The notes under the pieces were generated by a model that saw nothing but the letters and a program-made list of their open reading frames with translations, was not told the origin of the DNA and did no database searches. Shown here in pieces: positions 1 through 5,618 of a stretch of 20,886 nt of DNA. This stretch comes from Pseudomonadota bacterium (lineage in GTDB: Bacteria > Pseudomonadota > Gammaproteobacteria > Steroidobacterales > Steroidobacteraceae). The stretch is taken from NCBI GenBank assembly GCA_023433515.1, contig JAEZCN010000154.1, forward strand, positions 1 through 20,886, given 5' to 3'. A program made the translations under genes and the position numbers. Every line of letters starts with the position of its first letter. Within the stretch, counting starts at the first letter, position 1.

Positions 1-72
1 CGCTCTCAGGGCGCCGGCTACCAATCTCGGATGAACGCTTTGCTTCGTGCGTACATGGAAGCCCACAAGTAG
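1..72 (+). CDS. brnA: BrnA-like antitoxin, C-terminal fragment (cut by window edge)
   Basis: Frame 1 is open from the left edge and ends at TAG 70-72, giving 23 residues with GYQSRMNALLRAYMEAHK at the C-terminus. This matches the usual end of BrnA-family antitoxins, which carry a ribbon-helix-helix-like DNA-binding domain with a G-x-G-Y-Q-x-R-x-N-x-x-L-R-A-Y motif. BrnA neutralises the ribonuclease toxin BrnT, normally encoded just upstream, and represses the operon. It sits directly before attC1, so it is the last gene of a cassette whose start lies outside the window. Only the tail is visible; the toxin partner is inferred. Confidence 0.65.
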   Translation, partial: RSQGAGYQSRMNALLRAYMEAHK

Positions 73-78
73 CTTGCG

Positions 79-166
79 GCATAACACCTCGCTGGAGCGG
101 ACGCGTGGAAGATAAAGTGCCAAGTTCAAACATCGGCATGCGCACCGCTCAGCTCAACCGTTAGCC
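79..166 (+). repeat. attC site 1
   Basis: 88 bp. The R'' box is GCATAAC (one deviation from RYYYAAC) at 79-85 and the R' box is GTTAGCC at 160-166. The L'' arm GAGCGG-A-CGCG is intact. It closes the BrnA-like cassette. Confidence 0.88.
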
Positions 167-181
167 GGCAGGAGAACCGTC

Positions 182-616
182 GTGGAAAAGTCGCTAACGC
201 TGCGATACAACCTGAGCACCCTAGTCATCCTTGGTCTTTGCGTTGCTCTGCCGCTCATGCGATTGGGTGGGAATCATTGGGTCCCGGTGGCATTGATGTT
301 CGTTGCAGGATTGGTGTTCGGTTACTTCGATGGCCGCGCAGTTTTGGCAAGCCGGGATCGCCTCCTGGCGGCGAAGGATCGTGAAGACGTTTCGGACATC
401 CTCGGGCAGTCGTGGCTTGATCCTCGGTTCATCGCCTATTTGTGTTTCGCGGTGATTGGTGTGACATCTATCGCACTAATGTACGACGACGGGGTCCTCA
501 AGATCGCAACGGCTTCTATCTGGGCGCTTATTGCGGGGCGATGTAGTGGCACCTTGCCAAGCTTAGTCACCCTCAAGAAGTATGCGCGAAGCCAGAATGC
601 GCAGCCTGCCGCCTAA
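182..616 (+). CDS. Cassette-encoded four-helix membrane protein, unknown function
   Basis: 144 residues from a GTG start. AGGAG at 170-174 lies 7 nt upstream and fixes the start. Four hydrophobic segments are visible, at roughly residues 10-27, 32-48, 82-100 and 106-121, with a charged stretch between the second and third (about 52-75) that should be cytoplasmic or form a soluble loop. It is therefore probably an inner-membrane protein. I do not recognise the family. The stop codon TAA lies inside the R'' box of attC2, so the recombination site supplies the end of the gene. It is the only gene of its cassette and has one of the few convincing ribosome binding sites in the array. Confidence 0.8.
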   Translation: MEKSLTLRYNLSTLVILGLCVALPLMRLGGNHWVPVALMFVAGLVFGYFDGRAVLASRDRLLAAKDREDVSDILGQSWLDPRFIAYLCFAVIGVTSIALMYDDGVLKIATASIWALIAGRCSGTLPSLVTLKKYARSQNAQPAA

Positions 617-698
617 CACCTCGTTCGAGCGGACGCGTGAGAGATAAAATGCCAAGCTCATACATCGGCGCGCGCGCCGCTCAACTCAACCGTTAGGC
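611..698 (+). repeat. attC site 2
   Basis: 88 bp with R'' GCCTAAC 611-617 and R' GTTAGGC 692-698. The R'' box contains the TAA stop of the preceding membrane-protein gene. L''/L' pair with one extra A. Confidence 0.95.
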
Positions 699-700
699 CG

Positions 701-949
701 ATGACAACTGTCTACGTTCTTCAGCATTGTCACGTCATGCCCAACGGCGACGACGATTCGAAGCTTATTGGCATCTACTCTAGTCGGGCAGCGGCAGAGG
801 CAGCGGTGCTGCGGTTGCGAGGCCAACCAGGCTTTCGCGAGCGTCCGCGTATCGTCAACGCCGAGGTTGACCAGGACGCTAACGGCTTCTATATCGATGA
901 GTACCGAATGGATGAGGACCACTGGCGTGAAGGCTATGTCACAGTGTAG
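701..949 (+). CDS. DUF7336-like small protein
   Basis: 82 residues. The pattern is VYVLQHCH near the N-terminus, then KLIGIYSSRAAAEAAVLRLRGQPGF and a C-terminal IDEYRMDEDHWREGYVT. This matches a widespread small bacterial domain (DUF7336 type as I recall it) of unknown role, with a beta-strand opening, a helix following S-S-R-x-x-A-E-x-A, and a final D-x-D-H-W-x-E-G motif. The ATG lies only 2 nt after the R' box of attC2, so there is no room for a normal Shine-Dalgarno sequence unless attC bases provide it. About 40 bp of non-coding sequence follow before attC3. The family name is from memory; the function is unknown. Confidence 0.75.
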   Translation: MTTVYVLQHCHVMPNGDDDSKLIGIYSSRAAAEAAVLRLRGQPGFRERPRIVNAEVDQDANGFYIDEYRMDEDHWREGYVTV

Positions 950-990
950 AGAGAACGTCGTGGGTGGCTCTCAGTGGGGTCATCGCGCCG

Positions 991-1078
991 GCCTAACACC
1001 TCGTTCGAGCGGACGCGTGAGGGATAAAGTGCCAAGCTCATACAGCGGCGCGCGCGCCGCTCAGCTCAATCGTTAGGT
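991..1078 (+). repeat. attC site 3
   Basis: 88 bp with R'' GCCTAAC 991-997 and R' GTTAGGT 1072-1078. The unusual last base of R' belongs to the next cassette, whose own R'' box is the complementary ACCTAAC. Confidence 0.95.
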
Positions 1079-1096
1079 TTCAATCGAGCGATCACC

Positions 1097-1396
1097 TTGG
1101 AAGAAGTGCCACAACCAGATGAGCCGATGACGGCCGAGCAGGAAGCGCTGGTTTCTGGCCTCAGCTCGTCAGACCTTGCGGCTATCGATCGCATGCTCCT
1201 CTCGCACACGCATGACCGGTGGCGGAAGGTTGCGATGGTTGATGGAAAGTCGATGATGGACCTTGAAGATCGACGTCCCGGAATCCCAGACACCTTCTAT
1301 GCACAGCGGGTTCGCAAGCTCGTTGGCGAAGGTGCGCTCGAGTCGCAGGGAAACTTGGCATTCATGCGATTCAGCGAAGTGCGAAGACCACGATGA
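1097..1396 (+). CDS. DUF3658-like protein
   Basis: 99 residues from a TTG start; an ATG in the same frame at 1127 (residue 11, MTAEQEALVSG) is a serious alternative, and neither has a strong ribosome binding site. The core, with L-x-x-H-T-x-D-R-W-R-K-V-A-M-V about residues 34-48 and P-D-T-F-Y-A-Q-R-V-R-K-L-V about 64-76, ending in M-R-F-S-E-V-R, matches the C-terminal part of DUF3658 proteins as I remember them. The full family is often longer with an N-terminal DUF1835-like domain, which is absent here. It is soluble, with no signal peptide or membrane segment. The function is unknown. Confidence 0.7.
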   Translation: MEEVPQPDEPMTAEQEALVSGLSSSDLAAIDRMLLSHTHDRWRKVAMVDGKSMMDLEDRRPGIPDTFYAQRVRKLVGEGALESQGNLAFMRFSEVRRPR

Positions 1397-1415
1397 GTGG
1401 CACCGTAAGTGTGAA

Positions 1416-1503
1416 ACCTAACAACTCGTTGGAGCGGACGCGTGCGGGATAAAGTGCCAAGCCAAAACACCGGCGCGCGCGCCGCTCAACTCAACCGTTA
1501 GGC
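1416..1503 (+). repeat. attC site 4
   Basis: 88 bp with R'' ACCTAAC 1416-1422 and R' GTTAGGC 1497-1503. The R'' variant matches the GTTAGGT that opens the same cassette at 1072. Confidence 0.94.
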
Positions 1504-1511
1504 GTCTTTCT

Positions 1512-1880
1512 GTGGAAATCGACCACCCCTTAACTTTCTCAGCGTTGCTGGTGGCCTTCTTGGGACTGGTCTACTTTTCTATCAGCCGAGACGTTCGGGG
1601 AAAAGGCATTGCCAAGTTGGTTGTTCCCGCAGCTGTCGCCTTGGGATCTGTCGCATTCCTAATTCCAAACGCTGCAAACGCCGGCACGATGTGGCTCGGA
1701 GCGCTTGTGTCAATTCTTGGTCCGTACGTCCTGTACCGCCAGTTGGTGTACTGCCGTAACTGCGGCAACAGTGGTTCAATATTCTCGCCACTCACGCGTA
1801 AGGATACGAAGTGCTCTAAATGCGGTTCTTCCTTGGGAAAGCCGCCTAACACCTCGCTGGAGCGGACGCGTGAGAGATAA
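1512..1880 (+). CDS. Membrane protein with C-terminal zinc ribbon and attC-encoded tail
   Basis: 122 residues from GTG, 8 nt after attC4. Three hydrophobic segments (about residues 8-24, 34-51 and 57-75) are followed by a soluble C-terminus with two cysteine pairs, C-R-N-C at about 80-83 and C-S-K-C at about 101-104, each followed by glycine. This is the layout of a small zinc ribbon. The gene has no stop at R'' and reads through attC5, so its last residues, NTSLERTRER, are encoded by the attC site rather than by cassette cargo. The protein is probably membrane-anchored with a cytoplasmic metal-binding head. Function unknown. The start has no clear ribosome binding site. Confidence 0.72.
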   Translation: MEIDHPLTFSALLVAFLGLVYFSISRDVRGKGIAKLVVPAAVALGSVAFLIPNAANAGTMWLGALVSILGPYVLYRQLVYCRNCGNSGSIFSPLTRKDTKCSKCGSSLGKPPNTSLERTRER

Positions 1881-1931
1881 AGTGCCAAGCTCAAACCGCA
1901 GCGTGCGCGCCGCTCAGTTCAATCGTTAGAC
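1844..1931 (+). repeat. attC site 5
   Basis: 88 bp with R'' GCCTAAC 1844-1850 and R' GTTAGAC 1925-1931. The preceding gene reads through the first 37 bases and stops at TAA inside the element. Confidence 0.95.
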
Positions 1932-1934
1932 GGC

Positions 1935-2186
1935 ATGCGCGCTTCGCTCGTCGTCGCGGCAATTCTTGGCGGCCTTCCTGCCTCCTCGCTCGCATGTTCG
2001 TGCATGGGCACCCAGTCGATCGGCAACGCAATGACCCTAGCGGACGCCGTAGTAGTGGGGAAGGTGGTAAGCCACTCAGAAGCGGCTAAGCCCGGCCGGG
2101 TCACCGTCCCAGGAAAACCCAGCGATGATTTGGCGCCGGGCACGCTCAACAGTATTCTCAAGCAGGCCGGTCTGAGGCGAAATTAA
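1935..2186 (+). CDS. Chimeric ORF: exported TIMP-like N-terminus fused to HicA C-terminal half
   Basis: 83 residues made of two unrelated parts. Residues 1-20 look like a signal peptide ending ASSLA, followed by C-S-C-M and A-D-A-V-V-V-G-K-V-V (about 36-45), the opening of bacterial tissue-inhibitor-of-metalloproteinase-like (netrin/TIMP-fold) proteins. From residue 52, KPGRVTVPGKPSDDLAPGTL and then NSILKQAGLRR is the standard second half of HicA mRNA-interferase toxins. The HicA first half, including the G-S-H motif with the catalytic histidine, is missing, so toxin activity is not expected. The junction is near 2082-2091. ATG lies 3 nt after attC5; the stop is 10 nt before hicB. It may be a recombination scar rather than a working gene. 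Confidence 0.75.
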   Translation: MRASLVVAAILGGLPASSLACSCMGTQSIGNAMTLADAVVVGKVVSHSEAAKPGRVTVPGKPSDDLAPGTLNSILKQAGLRRN

Positions 2187-2196
2187 GGTAACTGCG

Positions 2197-2409
2197 ATGC
2201 GCTACGCCGTTGTCATTGAAAACGCGGGCTCGAACTTCTCAGCCTATGTTCCAGACCTTCCCGGTTGCGTTGCAACTGGAGCTACCCTTGCGGACACCGA
2301 ATCGGCGATTCGCGAGGCCATCGAGTTCCACTTAGATGGGCTGCGTGAGGACGGTTCGCCCATTCCGCCTCCATCAAGCAAAGTCGAGTATGTCGAAGTT
2401 GCCGCCTAA
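2197..2409 (+). CDS. hicB: HicB-family antitoxin, orphan
   Basis: 70 residues. The sequence opens R-Y-A-V-V-I-E and continues YVPDLPGCVATG, then an A-I-x-E-A-I-x-x-H-L-x-x-L-R-E-D-G helix and P-I-P-P-P-S, which is the classic HicB partial RNase-H-like fold. HicB binds and blocks the HicA ribonuclease; some members also repress the operon through a separate C-terminal DNA-binding domain, which is absent in this short form. AAGG at 2185-2188 overlaps the stop of the upstream ORF and gives a good ribosome binding site. The partner toxin is truncated, so this is an antitoxin without a cognate toxin in its cassette. The stop TAA is in the R'' box of attC6. Confidence 0.9.
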   Translation: MRYAVVIENAGSNFSAYVPDLPGCVATGATLADTESAIREAIEFHLDGLREDGSPIPPPSSKVEYVEVAA

Positions 2410-2491
2410 CACCTCGTTCGAGCGGACGCGTGAGGGATAAAGTGCCAGGCTCATACACCGGCGCGCGCGCCGATCAACTCAACCGTTAGAC
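2404..2491 (+). repeat. attC site 6
   Basis: 88 bp with R'' GCCTAAC 2404-2410 (holds the hicB stop) and R' GTTAGAC 2485-2491. The L' arm has one change (CCGATC instead of CCGCTC). R'' does not fully match the GTTAGAC that opens its own cassette. Confidence 0.94.
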
Positions 2492-2494
2492 GGC

Positions 2495-2938
2495 ATGATC
2501 CTCTCGCATTCGGACACCGCTTTCCCTCACCGCAGGCAACTCTTCGTCGCAGGAATTGCTTTCTGCGCAATTGCGTCCCCGTTGTTCCCGGCGGAGAACA
2601 CGCTTATGCGTGTCACTGCACCGCTCGTGGTCATCCTCCTCGCTGCGATTACGTATGGATTCATGCTGGTTGCGCTTTCTCTGTTTGAAAGGTTCCTCCC
2701 TCGCATCGCTTTCATATACGGCCTGTTTTTCTACTACGTCGGGCTCTTTGGTGCCCCATTTACCCCACTGTTCTGGTGGATCGGGCTGAACGATCAAGTT
2801 TCGCCCGATGACTCGTTTAAGTATTTCAACCCAATGGTCCAGGTGGCATCGTGCTGGGCGACGGCTGCCGCCGCGTACAACGCCATTTTCGACGACGTGC
2901 CGTCTAACACCTCGCTGGAGCGGACGCGTGATAGATAA
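2495..2938 (+). CDS. Cassette-encoded membrane protein with attC-encoded tail
   Basis: 147 residues. Hydrophobic segments are visible at about residues 16-32, 38-62, 70-92 and perhaps 112-128, so it should be an integral membrane protein with four helices. The family is not recognised. The ATG lies 3 nt after the R' box of attC6, with no separate ribosome binding site. The gene passes R'' of attC7 in the frame that lacks a stop, so the C-terminus is NTSLERTRDR encoded by the attC element. That tail is nearly the same as in three unrelated cassette proteins nearby and is unlikely to be part of the ancestral fold. Confidence 0.72.
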   Translation: MILSHSDTAFPHRRQLFVAGIAFCAIASPLFPAENTLMRVTAPLVVILLAAITYGFMLVALSLFERFLPRIAFIYGLFFYYVGLFGAPFTPLFWWIGLNDQVSPDDSFKYFNPMVQVASCWATAAAAYNAIFDDVPSNTSLERTRDR

Positions 2939-2989
2939 AGTGCCAAGCTCAGAACGCGGCGTGCGCGCCGCTCAGCTCAGCCGTTAGGC
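2902..2989 (+). repeat. attC site 7
   Basis: 88 bp with R'' GTCTAAC 2902-2908 and R' GTTAGGC 2983-2989. R'' is the exact complement of the GTTAGAC that opens this cassette at 2485. Confidence 0.95.
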
Positions 2990-2993
2990 GTCC

Positions 2994-3338
2994 ATGAACG
3001 CGCTCACTCGCCTGCAAGAGTGGTACTTGTCGCAGTGTAACGAGGACTGGGAACACACCTACGGCGTTGCAATAGGGACGCTAGACAATCCAGGATGGTC
3101 GCTTGTAATTGATCTGATGGAAACCGAACTGGCTGATCGGCCCTTCGCGCCGGTTGAAAAAAGTGTCGGCGCAGAATCTCTAGCCGGAGATCACGACTGG
3201 ATCTCGTGTAAGGTGAAGGACAACAAGTTCATCGCTCATGGCGGTCCGCAAAAGCTTGAGGAAATGGTTCTCGTGTTTCTCAGCTGGGCCAGCGCGTGGC
3301 CGCCTAACACCTCGTGCGAGCGGACGCGTGGAGGATAA
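2994..3338 (+). CDS. Imm53-family immunity protein
   Basis: 114 residues. The N-terminal stretch L-Q-E-W-Y-L-S-Q-C-N-x-D-W-E-H-x-Y-G-V (about 7-25), then T-L-D-N-P-G-W-S-L-V-I-D-L (about 29-41) and a later D-W-I-S-C-K-V, is the signature of immunity protein 53. This family protects cells from polymorphic toxins delivered by contact-dependent or secretion systems and acts in the cytoplasm by binding a toxin domain; there is no signal peptide. No toxin gene is in this cassette or elsewhere in the window, so it is an orphan immunity gene. The ATG is 4 nt after attC7. The C-terminus NTSCERTRGG is encoded by attC8. Confidence 0.82.
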   Translation: MNALTRLQEWYLSQCNEDWEHTYGVAIGTLDNPGWSLVIDLMETELADRPFAPVEKSVGAESLAGDHDWISCKVKDNKFIAHGGPQKLEEMVLVFLSWASAWPPNTSCERTRGG

Positions 3339-3389
3339 AGTGCCAAGCTCTCACGCCGGCACGCGCGCCGCTCAACTCAATCGTTAGGC
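3302..3389 (+). repeat. attC site 8
   Basis: 88 bp with R'' GCCTAAC 3302-3308 and R' GTTAGGC 3383-3389. The imm53 gene reads 37 bases into it before stopping. Confidence 0.95.
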
Positions 3390-3438
3390 ATCGCGAATCT
3401 AGCGAATCACGAATCATTCCCGGATTGCAGCCGCCGCC

Positions 3439-3456
3439 GCCAACGTTAGCGTTGGC
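3439..3456. promoter_or_regulatory. Inverted repeat just before hicA
   Basis: A perfect palindrome with 7-bp arms GCCAACG and CGTTGGC around a TTAG loop ends 2 nt before the hicA ATG. It sits where a ribosome binding site would be expected, so it could hide the translation start as a hairpin or be an operator for the antitoxin or toxin-antitoxin complex. Three copies of CGAATC precede it at 3394-3399, 3403-3408 and 3410-3415. Regulation is inferred from position only. Confidence 0.45.
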
Positions 3457-3458
3457 AC

Positions 3459-3647
3459 ATGAAGATCCGCGAAGTGATACGACTGTTGCCGCACGATGGC
3501 TGGCGTCACGTCCGCACCAGAGGCAGCCATCGGCAGTTGCAACACCCCGAAAAGCCAGGAACCGTCACGGTTGCTGGAAAACTTGGCATAGATATTCCGG
3601 CGGGTACACTCAACAGCATTCTGAAGAGCGCAGGCCTTAAGAAGTGA
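3459..3647 (+). CDS. hicA: HicA-family mRNA interferase toxin
   Basis: 62 residues, the normal length for HicA. It has a double-stranded-RNA-binding-like fold with K-I-R-E-V-I-R-L-L at the start, G-W-R-H-V-R-T-R-G-S-H-R-Q about 14-25 and T-V-A-G-K then I-P-A-G-T-L-N-S-I-L-K-S-A-G-L at the end. His24 in G-S-H is the expected catalytic residue and is present. HicA cleaves mRNA and stops growth until bound by HicB. It opens a cassette with a 69-nt leader, much longer than other cassettes here, which suggests its own promoter. The hicB start lies 14 nt after its stop. It appears intact. Confidence 0.92.
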   Translation: MKIREVIRLLPHDGWRHVRTRGSHRQLQHPEKPGTVTVAGKLGIDIPAGTLNSILKSAGLKK

Positions 3648-3661
3648 GAAAGGGACGAGTT

Positions 3662-3877
3662 ATGGAATATCTCGTTGTAGTTGAGAAGGGCAGGTCTAGT
3701 TACGGCGCTTACGTTCCAGACCTCCCTGGATGTGTAGCGGCCGGTGGCACTCGACGCGAAGTGCTGAAGCTCATTCGCGACGCCGTCAACTTGCACATCG
3801 AGGCGTTGCGGGAATCTGGCCAGCCCGTTCCTGAGCCAACGTCTAAGAGCGACGTGGTCAGGGTACGCGCTGCCTAA
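3662..3877 (+). CDS. hicB: HicB-family antitoxin
   Basis: 71 residues from ATG 3662. AAAGGGA at 3649-3655 is placed well for this start; a GTG overlapping the hicA stop at 3644 would add six residues but has no better signal. YLVVVEKG and AYVPDLPGCVAAGG are followed by a helix ending ALRESGQPVPEPTS, the compact HicB antitoxin fold without a DNA-binding extension. It should neutralise the HicA encoded immediately upstream. It is clearly different from the orphan HicB at 2197-2409 although both share the DLPGCVA core. The stop TAA lies in the R'' box of attC9. Confidence 0.92.
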   Translation: MEYLVVVEKGRSSYGAYVPDLPGCVAAGGTRREVLKLIRDAVNLHIEALRESGQPVPEPTSKSDVVRVRAA

Positions 3878-3959
3878 CACCTCGTTCGAGCGGACGCGTG
3901 ATGTATAAAGTGCCAAGCTCAAACGTCGGCGTGCGCGCCGCTCAACTCAATCGTTAGGC
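3872..3959 (+). repeat. attC site 9
   Basis: 88 bp with R'' GCCTAAC 3872-3878 (contains the hicB stop) and R' GTTAGGC 3953-3959. Confidence 0.95.
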
Positions 3960-3974
3960 CGCAGAGCTACTGTC

Positions 3975-4460
3975 GTGGCATTGACCTTCCAAATCCTTCG
4001 TAGCTTCCTCCGTCGAGACAGCGCCGAACGTGTGCAAGCCATGCGCACGCACGCGGGCTCTGATCCCAACGACATCATTGCCTCTTGGATGGCCGCGATT
4101 GCACTGTGGGAGGAAGGGCAGATTGCGGAAGCCCACCGCATGGCGGAATCGCTACTCCCAAATGAGCCGGCCGATTTCCGAATGCTTGTGATTTGTCTAG
4201 ATTGGAGCATCCGATCCAGAGATTCAGATCGTATTCTTGCCTTTGCTAAACGAGTAGCGGAGGCCGAGAATCCGTCCCGATCTTTGCGTCGCACACATGC
4301 CGTTGTGTCGGTAGTGCTTTGGCCTTTTTGGTTGCTCGGCTACGGTCGCGGACTACGACACGAGGCGGATGCGCTAGACGCATGGAGCGATTGGGCAAGA
4401 GCATACGTGAGGGACCATGCGCAATCGGCGGCCTACAAAATCGTTCGAGCGGACGCGTGA
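3975..4460 (+). CDS. TPR-like protein with a membrane segment, extended into a damaged attC
   Basis: 161 residues from GTG 3975; ATG 4041 is a shorter alternative. Helical pairs such as A-L-W-E-E-G-Q-I-A-E-A-H-R-M-A-E-S-L-L followed by P-N-E-P-A-D-F-R resemble tetratricopeptide repeats, covering roughly residues 30-95. A hydrophobic stretch VVSVVLWPFWLLGYG (about 110-124) could anchor it to the membrane, with a short amphipathic tail after it. In other cassettes R'' would give a TAA stop directly after Ser-Ala-Ala; here the R'' box is mutated and eight extra codons (YKIVRADA) follow. Function unknown; the TPR assignment is by pattern only. Confidence 0.65.
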   Translation: MALTFQILRSFLRRDSAERVQAMRTHAGSDPNDIIASWMAAIALWEEGQIAEAHRMAESLLPNEPADFRMLVICLDWSIRSRDSDRILAFAKRVAEAENPSRSLRRTHAVVSVVLWPFWLLGYGRGLRHEADALDAWSDWARAYVRDHAQSAAYKIVRADA

Positions 4461-4518
4461 GGGATAAAGTGCCAAGCTCATACAGCGGTGCGCGCGCCGC
4501 TCAACTCAATCGTTAGGC
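4431..4518 (+). repeat. attC site 10, R'' box damaged
   Basis: 88 bp. The expected GCCTAACACC reads GCCTACAAAA at 4431-4440: four substitutions within five bases, removing the AAC triplet of R''. The rest, including R' GTTAGGC 4512-4518, is normal. It is probably unable to act as a donor for the cassette before it. Confidence 0.9.
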
Positions 4519-4528
4519 GGCAGTAGCA

Positions 4529-5002
4529 ATGCCAGCGGGCTGGGTAAACGCCGTGTTCATCGCCGGTCTAGTGCTGGCGGTATTGGCGCTCTTGCTGTTG
4601 GCTCACGTGTTTGAATCAAGAGCGAATGGTTGGCGCCTGCTTGCGCAGACTTACGCGCACAACGGTGGCTTTTCAGGCCAGCGTTGGTACTTCGGCGATG
4701 TCTTGTTCAAAAGGCGTGGAGGCTTGCTGTATGGGTGGCGTTATGGAGCTTACGGAATCGCGCTGGTGATGGGTGCCAGTTCAGAAGGCCTGTACATGGC
4801 AATGATTCCGCCTTTCCGGCTGGGGCATCCTTCCATTCTCGTACCCTGGGTTGATGTGAATCGGGCAGAGATTGACCGGGTACATAAGAAGCCATCGCTT
4901 TCGCTCAACTTGGGTCGCGAGTCGCCTATCACGGTGACGGTGCGTGGGCGCCTTGTTGGGCAGATCGGCAAGTACGTGAGCGAAGCGCGTGCTGCCGCCT
5001 AA
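4529..5002 (+). CDS. Single-pass membrane protein, unknown family
   Basis: 157 residues. A strong N-terminal membrane segment (about residues 8-27) is followed by a basic region and a soluble domain containing G-A-Y-G-I-A-L-V-M-G-A-S-S-E-G-L-Y and later P-P-F-R-L-G-H-P-S-I-L-V-P-W-V-D-V. The pattern of a beta-rich domain with a Pro-Trp near its middle is seen in uncharacterised membrane-anchored proteins, but I cannot name the family. ATG 4529 lies 10 nt after attC10. The stop TAA is in the R'' box of attC11. The protein is probably anchored in the inner membrane with the larger domain cytoplasmic, judging by the Arg-rich side. Confidence 0.78.
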   Translation: MPAGWVNAVFIAGLVLAVLALLLLAHVFESRANGWRLLAQTYAHNGGFSGQRWYFGDVLFKRRGGLLYGWRYGAYGIALVMGASSEGLYMAMIPPFRLGHPSILVPWVDVNRAEIDRVHKKPSLSLNLGRESPITVTVRGRLVGQIGKYVSEARAAA

Positions 5003-5084
5003 CACCGCGTTCGAGCGGACGCGCGAGGGATAAAGTGCCAAGCCCAAACGGCGGCACGTGCGCTGCTCAGCTCAATCGTTAGGT
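4997..5084 (+). repeat. attC site 11
   Basis: 88 bp with R'' GCCTAAC 4997-5003 (contains the stop of the preceding gene) and R' GTTAGGT 5078-5084. The last R' base T belongs to the next cassette, which ends with the complementary ACCTAAC. Confidence 0.95.
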
Positions 5085-5090
5085 GCCGCG

Positions 5091-5618
5091 ATGACGCGCC
5101 TTGGTTGCATCTTGGTTCTGATTCTCGCTGTTGCAGATGTTTCGGCTGCCGAACCATTTCGACAGATCCCTGTGCTGCTTCAGGACTTGTCGAAGAACAG
5201 TCGAGCATCGGGTGACTTGTTTGGGTACTTCGATCGGCTCGCCGCAGAAGCCGAAGCATTTATGGGTCAGCTCGAAGACGAGACACCTAGGTTCGGTTCG
5301 ATTGTATTTGCCGTCCGCCCTGACAGGAGCAGGAAAGTATGGCTCGATCTTCATCCTGCACTTACTCCTGAGGTCGCTCGTGCCATGTTGACGCGTCTCG
5401 AATCTGTTCCGCCGTGCCAAGTTTCCGGGGGCACCTTCGTTGCCGCGATCAATATGAGCTTTTGGCACCCAACGGATCTTGCGTTCGAGCCAATGCCAGA
5501 TGAGTGGCGTGAGGCGGCGGAGAAATCAGGCATGGTAGAGGTCACGGAGCTTGTCGATTCCATTTGGCCGCCAGCTGCGGCACCTAACACCTCGTTCGAG
5601 CGGACGCGTGAGAGATAA
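5091..5618 (+). CDS. Exported protein, unknown, with attC-encoded tail
   Basis: 175 residues from ATG 5091. A longer frame to GTG 5058 starts within attC11 and is rejected because residues 1-20 from the ATG form a good signal peptide (MTRLGC, hydrophobic core, cleavage near VSA-AEP). The mature part is acidic, with no further membrane segment and no motif I recognise. TTAGGTG of attC11, 7 nt upstream, can serve as a weak ribosome binding site. It reads through R'' of attC12 and ends NTSFERTRER, encoded by the attC. It is likely periplasmic. Confidence 0.78.
   Translation: MTRLGCILVLILAVADVSAAEPFRQIPVLLQDLSKNSRASGDLFGYFDRLAAEAEAFMGQLEDETPRFGSIVFAVRPDRSRKVWLDLHPALTPEVARAMLTRLESVPPCQVSGGTFVAAINMSFWHPTDLAFEPMPDEWREAAEKSGMVEVTELVDSIWPPAAAPNTSFERTRER

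Noticed and set aside
768..1076. Sense ORFs ending R-V-R-D-K-V-P-S-S-Y-S-G-A-R-A-A-Q-L-N-R (also 1705-1929 and 4319-4516)
   Set aside because: The shared C-terminus is another attC frame; the upstream parts are out-of-frame readings of the true genes.
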